Shown here: positions 13,426 to 17,367 of the stretch, in pieces | Position numbering within the stretch: the stretch's first letter is position 1 | Layout of the letters: every line of letters starts with the position of its first letter | Source of the DNA: DATKDU01 sp035512595 | Lineage (GTDB): Bacteria > Planctomycetota > Planctomycetia > Pirellulales > Pirellulaceae | DNA: 17,367 nt | Assembly (NCBI GenBank): GCA_035512595.1 | Contig: DATKDU010000551.1 | Coordinates: forward strand, 1 to 17,367 | Direction: 5' to 3' | The notes under the pieces: generated by a model | Database searches by the model: none | What the model saw: the letters and a program-made list of their open reading frames with translations, nothing else | Told to the model about the DNA's origin: nothing | Made by a program: the position numbers and the translations under genes

Positions 13426-13459
13426 TGCTCCTGCCTCCCGCCGTTTGGCTCGCGTCCCC

Positions 13460-13514
13460 CTAACCACTTTCTCACCAATCACTTAGAGAAACCAGCCGAT
13501 TTTCCTTGAATAAG
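13460..13514 (-). repeat. 55-nt dispersed repeat, copy D
   Basis: This is the inverse-orientation counterpart of copy A, sharing CTTATTCAAGGAAAATCGGC and TTTCTCTAAGTGATTGG on the minus strand. It is followed by the heptamer tract, mirroring the order at the left end. Confidence 0.8.
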
Positions 13515-13526
13515 GCGCCTTCTCGC

Positions 13527-13568
13527 CGGCTCCTGGCCCCTGGCTCCTGGCTCCTGGCCCCTGGCCCC
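13527..13568. repeat. Heptanucleotide tandem repeat, right copy (inverted)
   Basis: Six 7-nt units (CGGCTCC, TGGCCCC, TGGCTCC, TGGCTCC, TGGCCCC, TGGCCCC) are the reverse complement of the GGRGCCR units at 4207-4283. Confidence 0.8.
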
Positions 13569-13840
13569 GGGGTTTATTGACACCCAAAGGGGGTTTCTGT
13601 CAAAAAACTCCCTCAACCGGGGGGGTTCGCTCGGACCACTCACTCACCAGATTGTCAAACATCACCCGGCCGGCCTTCGCCCGCCAGCCCCCGCACCGGG
13701 GGCCTATCTATTAGATGCGCGAAGGTGGACAATTATTCCAACTATACAAAATATTTTAACCTCTCCCCTCCCCTCTCTCCCACTCTCCCCTCCTCGCCCC
13801 TCTCTCCCCCTCCTCGCCCGTCCCTGCTTCTGAACTATGG
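13569..13840. other. Gene-free stretch with inverted repeats and a pyrimidine tract
   Basis: No gene is supported. TTGACA (13577-13582) and TGTCAA (13598-13603) form an inverted repeat. GCCCCC-GCACC-GGGGGC (13687-13703) is a strong hairpin without a T tract. ATCTATTAGAT is a small palindrome near 13706-13716. About 13758-13829 is almost pure C and T on the + strand. Confidence 0.55.
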
Positions 13841-13846
13841 TACAAT
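13837..13846 (+). promoter_or_regulatory. Possible extended -10 promoter
   Basis: TATGGTACAAT contains TGG before TACAAT, an extended -10 arrangement, with no good -35. A start near 13853 would give a leader of about 30 nt for the gene at 13884. Confidence 0.35.
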
Positions 13847-13883
13847 AACCCTTGCCATCCCGCGCCCTCCCCGGAGCCTTCCC

Positions 13884-14063
13884 ATGATTCGCGTCGCCAT
13901 CGTCAACGAAACGGGGAAGGTGCTCATGCCGCAAGAACTCGCCACTGCCGCCGAGTTCCGCGCCGCCGCCTCCCAAGCCACCGCCCTGTCCCGCGAATGC
14001 GAGCGTCTGGCCAAGCTCAAAGAGCCGAAGGCAGCCGGGTCGGGGATGCCGTATTTGACGTAA
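13884..14063 (+). CDS. Small hypothetical protein
   Basis: From ATG 13884 this encodes 59 residues; GGAG lies 7 nt upstream. It opens with a short strand-like segment (MIRVAIVNETGKVLMPQELA) followed by an alanine-rich charged helix (ATALSRECERLAKLKEPKA) and ends GMPYLT. It has no signal peptide or membrane helix. The frame is open upstream to 13725, but that part crosses the pyrimidine tract and reads as low-complexity Pro/Ser. It converges on the TIR gene, 84 nt apart. I do not recognise a family. Confidence 0.5.
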   Translation: MIRVAIVNETGKVLMPQELATAAEFRAAASQATALSRECERLAKLKEPKAAGSGMPYLT

Positions 14064-14147
14064 CGACTGCTCTTTGCCAGAGTCAAACGAACCCGGGAAG
14101 TCCGCCTCCGCTGCGCACGCTTAATGGCAAGACTCCGGGTATCCGCT

Positions 14148-16592
14148 TCATCTTCCATCGATCGACCTGAGGTTTGCGCTAACAACTTTCGTAAACTCAT
14201 GCTCGTCGCCGTAGATTTTGCGGCAGATCGCGAGAGCGCGCTGACCGTATTTCCGCGCGCTGTTCGGATCGTTTAGGGCCATTAGAACTCGACCGATACA
14301 ATTTGCGGTTTGTCCAACACTGGCATCTTCGGCGCCAAATAGTTTTTCTTCGATCTGCAAAGCGGCTTTAAATGTGTCGAGTGCTGAATTCCAGTCACCT
14401 GAATCCGCCATCGTTTGACCGAGGTGGCCCAACGCGATAGCTACGCGAGGATGCTCGAGACCAAAAGTGCTTTCGAATATCCGCAGAGCTCTGGTCAACT
14501 TTTCGTGTGATCCAACTAAGTCACCCCGTTCCCGCAGAATGACACCCAGATTTCCAAGGCTAATCGCAACGTCGATGTGGTCCGGTCCGAGGGCGGCCTC
14601 GCTTATCGCAATTGCCCGCTCCAGATACTCGCTTGCTTTAGCTAGATCGCCCAACTCTCGCTTGATCATCCCAAGGAGATTATGGTGGACGCCAACCAAA
14701 GGGTCGTCCGGCCCATGGATCTGTTGATTGATGCGCAATGCTCGCTCAATTGCCTCTTGCGCTTCCGAAAAACTACCCAAATCGTTCAGAACCGCACCAA
14801 GATTGTTGGCTCGAAGGGCGACATTCTCATGATCCGGGCCGTAGTGGGCCTCGTCGATCCGCAAAGCGTGCCGATGCGCGTCGGCCGCTTCCTTCAATAG
14901 CTGTCGGCCGTGCAAGTAGAGGCCCACCTGGTTAAAAAGATACGCCGACTCTTCGGGTTCAATTGCGAGAGACTCCGCGTGTTGTGCGGCAATCATTGCG
15001 TGTCCCACCAATTGGGAGCAGATGGGCCACAATGTCGGCTCGTCGTGCGGAGTTCCGTCAGGAAAGACCTTACCCATGAGTCGCACAGCGACCTTTGCAA
15101 AATGAATCGCGGCGTCCGTCTTCAGTCGATCGCGGCAAACAGTCTGCACGAGCCGGTGAACTGAAAGCAAATCTCCATTGCGTTCGACTAGCGAGTACGA
15201 ACGCAGTAGTGCAATGCTGTTGTTAAGAACTAGCTGATCGGTTAGGAGTGTTGCCCATTTCTCCGGAATGCCTTTCGCGCCGATCGCGAGCAGACTCAGT
15301 GGAATGTCATCGGGGCCAAGGAATGCGAATATGCTCACAAGATCATGTGCAGCTTCCGATTGCTTTCGCACTTGGTCAAGCGACAAACTCAATGTCTCGG
15401 CGACGGTCCTCTCATATCCGGCGGGAGGCTGCTGTTGGGACCAGAGTTCCCGCCTTCGCTCAAGGAAAAGCGCCAGATAGTCCGTGATCGCGATGCCAGT
15501 TTGCTCGATGTAGGCGGCAGCCTGCGCCAGGGCCAATGGAAGATTACCCAACTCCATCGCGAGCTGAGCTGCGCCCGTTCGATCGCTGGATCCCGTCCGT
15601 CTAAGGACGTACTCAACTGCACTCGGGCAGTCGAACACGTCAACGCGGAAAGGCGTCGCATATTGACCCCAGTTTGGGTCGCGTGACGTAACAATCACAT
15701 GCCCAAGTGCTGTGGTCGGAAGCAGTTCCGCAACGTCGCGCGCGTGTGGCACATTGTCTAGGACCAGCAACCAACCCGCATTTTGGCCAAACCACAAACG
15801 CACGGCGTCGATGGTAATCCGCTCATCCTGCATGTCGGCTTCTGGCAGCGAAAGCCTTTTGGCAAGTGCTGCATAGTCGCTCAATCTAGTGGCCGCGTCC
15901 TCGGCCCGGACCCACCAAACGCAGACGTACTCACCCACATGGCGATACGCGTACTCGATCACGAGTTGAGTCTTGCCTATCCCACCTAACCCATGCACCG
16001 ATTGAATGAGCGTCGCGGTCCGATCGGACACCATCGCGTTTCGCATTTGTTCCAACAGTTCCGCGCGTCCTGTGAAGTTTGGATTGCGGGTGTAAGGCAC
16101 ATTCCAGATTGGAGGAAGTGATCCAGGAAATCGCGGCTTGCCGACGATCGTCTGGAACCTTGTTCCCGGGTAAGCAGGGGCATGCGTTGGCTTGGCCCTC
16201 GTCAGTTGAACGCCGGCAAGTAATTCACGTTTTGCGTCCGTTTCGCTCTTGTCCACCAGATCGATATAGACAATTTGCGGCAACAGACCTTCCGGTTTGC
16301 ACTCGCGAACGCGGACGAACAACAACGCCTGTTTCTCGCCGGTCGGGTCCTTGGCAAACGCCGCCGCCCATTCCGGTTGGGTGTACGTTGAAGCAAGATA
16401 GTCTGGCGAAAGGACGCCAATGGTCCTCGCACTCGTGGCGGCCGCACTCTGCATTTGAAGGACGAAGTTTGAACCAGGACGAAAGTCCCACGCCTGAATC
16501 GTAACAGTGCGTCCCGATTGCTCGAGTTGCCAAGCGATCCACTCCGCCCACTCGAGGTCGGCCTTGTTATAGCTAATGAAGAAATCCGCCAT
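14148..16592 (-). CDS. TIR-NB-ARC-TPR protein (bacterial NLR-like, probable defence)
   Basis: From ATG 16592 this encodes 814 residues; GGAG lies 6 nt upstream. Residues 1-128 are a TIR domain (MADFFISYNKADLEWAEWIA) with a candidate catalytic Glu74 in YTQPEW. Residues 170-480 are an NB-ARC STAND ATPase: Walker A GLGGIGKT (201-208), Walker B LLVLDN (275-280), VTSRD (301-305), the GLPL-like GNLPLAL (349-355) and a VHR motif (478-480) at the MHD position. Residues 545-800 are about six kinesin-light-chain-type TPRs of 42 residues with GPDH and GDEH turns. In the expected mode the repeats sense a trigger, the ATPase domain oligomerises and TIR cleaves NAD or makes a signal. The start overlaps the upstream HNH gene by 20 nt, so the two are one operon. 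Confidence 0.92.
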   Translation of the reverse strand: MADFFISYNKADLEWAEWIAWQLEQSGRTVTIQAWDFRPGSNFVLQMQSAAATSARTIGVLSPDYLASTYTQPEWAAAFAKDPTGEKQALLFVRVRECKPEGLLPQIVYIDLVDKSETDAKRELLAGVQLTRAKPTHAPAYPGTRFQTIVGKPRFPGSLPPIWNVPYTRNPNFTGRAELLEQMRNAMVSDRTATLIQSVHGLGGIGKTQLVIEYAYRHVGEYVCVWWVRAEDAATRLSDYAALAKRLSLPEADMQDERITIDAVRLWFGQNAGWLLVLDNVPHARDVAELLPTTALGHVIVTSRDPNWGQYATPFRVDVFDCPSAVEYVLRRTGSSDRTGAAQLAMELGNLPLALAQAAAYIEQTGIAITDYLALFLERRRELWSQQQPPAGYERTVAETLSLSLDQVRKQSEAAHDLVSIFAFLGPDDIPLSLLAIGAKGIPEKWATLLTDQLVLNNSIALLRSYSLVERNGDLLSVHRLVQTVCRDRLKTDAAIHFAKVAVRLMGKVFPDGTPHDEPTLWPICSQLVGHAMIAAQHAESLAIEPEESAYLFNQVGLYLHGRQLLKEAADAHRHALRIDEAHYGPDHENVALRANNLGAVLNDLGSFSEAQEAIERALRINQQIHGPDDPLVGVHHNLLGMIKRELGDLAKASEYLERAIAISEAALGPDHIDVAISLGNLGVILRERGDLVGSHEKLTRALRIFESTFGLEHPRVAIALGHLGQTMADSGDWNSALDTFKAALQIEEKLFGAEDASVGQTANCIGRVLMALNDPNSARKYGQRALAICRKIYGDEHEFTKVVSANLRSIDGR

Positions 16593-17367
16593 TTGGTTCT
16601 CCGCGATTCACCGATCTATCATCGCTATTTTGGCAATGTCTGGCCAGCAGCAACGAATCGGGCTGCCACCGCTCCGGGAGATTGATGGGGTGGTTCGAAT
16701 ACTGGTTGATCATTGAGTCGACCACTGGCGGCATGGTCGGCTTTCGCACGTCCGCCCGGATTGCGATCGTGTACTCCGGCGTAATCGACAAGATGCCCGT
16801 GTCAAACGCCCGATCGTGGAGGGAGCAGAGGCAGATGCCGTTGGTGGGGTTCATGCGGAGGGACGGGTCTACGGACCAGGGAACGATGTGCGAGGCGACG
16901 AGCAGCTCGGGGATCGGCAGCTCGCAGACGGCACACTGAGAGCGGTAGCTAGCCAGAATCAGCGAGCGGAAGAAGTGCTGGTTGACGCGGACCTTGGTGA
17001 TCGCTTGCCGGTCGAGCCCTTGCACGTCTTCCCACTCGACAGTCGGGCTTTGGCGCGGCTCGGTACGCATCACGTGGGCATAAGCTTCTTCGGCCGCCAG
17101 GGCGATCGATTCGGGGTCGGTCTGGAAGTCGTGCCAGACGTCGGCATCTTGCTTGGAGCCTTTCGACAAGCCGCGAATTCCCCGCTTCTGGTGCGTCTCG
17201 TCGAATGCCGCCAGGTTGCAGCACTTCATGGCGACGGAGTCGGGGGTGCGACCAAGGGCGTGGGCCAACGCGATGATTTCGGGATTGCGGGCGTGCAGCC
17301 GCCCGAACGGCGTGCGGCAATAGAGATTGAACGCCACGAGCGTTTCGTCGCGCGTCCAGAGTTTGCC
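16573..17367 (-). CDS. HNH endonuclease (HNH_2-like), 5' end beyond the window
   Basis: The reading frame enters from the right edge with GKLWTRDETLVAFNLYC, so the start lies just outside, and runs 264 residues to a stop at 16575-16573. The N-terminal part (TPFGRLHARNPEI, LGRTPDSVAMKCCN, RGIRGLSKGSKQD) is typical of stand-alone HNH_2 nucleases of restriction-endonuclease type. The nuclease core has Cys145 and Cys148 (CAVC), ASHIVPW with His160, NPTNGICLC with Asn176 and LHDRAFD with His184, so the HNH residues are intact. It probably cuts DNA. Its last 20 nt overlap the start of the TIR-NB-ARC-TPR gene, implying coupled expression. The C-terminal tail (SDDRSVNRGEPNGGFLH) is polar. Confidence 0.88.
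   Translation of the reverse strand, partial: GKLWTRDETLVAFNLYCRTPFGRLHARNPEIIALAHALGRTPDSVAMKCCNLAAFDETHQKRGIRGLSKGSKQDADVWHDFQTDPESIALAAEEAYAHVMRTEPRQSPTVEWEDVQGLDRQAITKVRVNQHFFRSLILASYRSQCAVCELPIPELLVASHIVPWSVDPSLRMNPTNGICLCSLHDRAFDTGILSITPEYTIAIRADVRKPTMPPVVDSMINQYSNHPINLPERWQPDSLLLARHCQNSDDRSVNRGEPNGGFLH

Noticed and set aside
13577..13603. Promoter with TTGACA at -35
   Set aside because: At 17-nt spacing the -10 would be TCAAAA or, on the other strand, TCAATA, both poor. The pair is better read as an inverted repeat.
1..17367. tRNA, rRNA, insertion sequence or integrase
   Set aside because: I looked for cloverleaf ends, rRNA motifs, transposase motifs and terminal repeats next to such genes and found none.

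Overview
This window looks like a planctomycete chromosome, probably of the Pirellulales or a near relative. The evidence is high GC with strong codon bias, a run of small proteins with the planctomycete-style head FTIRDLLWLTVVVALG, a very large pseudocaspase/VWA membrane protein, and palindromic and heptameric intergenic repeats. No rRNA, tRNA, transposase or integrase was seen.

Region 1 (1-2941, + strand) is a tandem array of eight short genes plus the 3' end of a ninth. Each encodes a near-identical N-terminal membrane segment followed by an unrelated tail. Two head types (A and B) alternate, and a block of about 180 bp (leader plus gene head) is duplicated. A palindromic repeat built from 14-nt units lies between genes.

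Region 2 (2975-3863, - strand) holds a HicA/HicB toxin-antitoxin pair and a small one-helix membrane protein. Upstream of it, on the + strand, is a near-consensus promoter whose -10 box lies in a perfect palindrome but which has no convincing gene.

Region 3 (about 4200-13570) is bounded on both sides by the same compound repeat in opposite orientation: a GGRGCCR-type heptamer tract plus two 55-nt repeats at an 89-nt period. Inside are, on the - strand, a 1679-residue protein (one transmembrane helix, a caspase-like domain without the catalytic His and Cys, a long helical middle and an intact VWA domain) and an upstream YheT-type alpha/beta hydrolase. Divergently, on the + strand, lie two lipoproteins: an LpoB-like one and a COG3014-like one. 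This LpoB/COG3014 pairing is known in other bacteria and points to envelope work.

Region 4 (13884-17367) has a small + strand hypothetical gene converging on a two-gene - strand operon. An HNH endonuclease (cut by the window edge) overlaps by 20 nt a TIR-NB-ARC-TPR protein. This has the form of a bacterial NLR-like defence protein coupled to a nuclease and is the best candidate here for a defence module.
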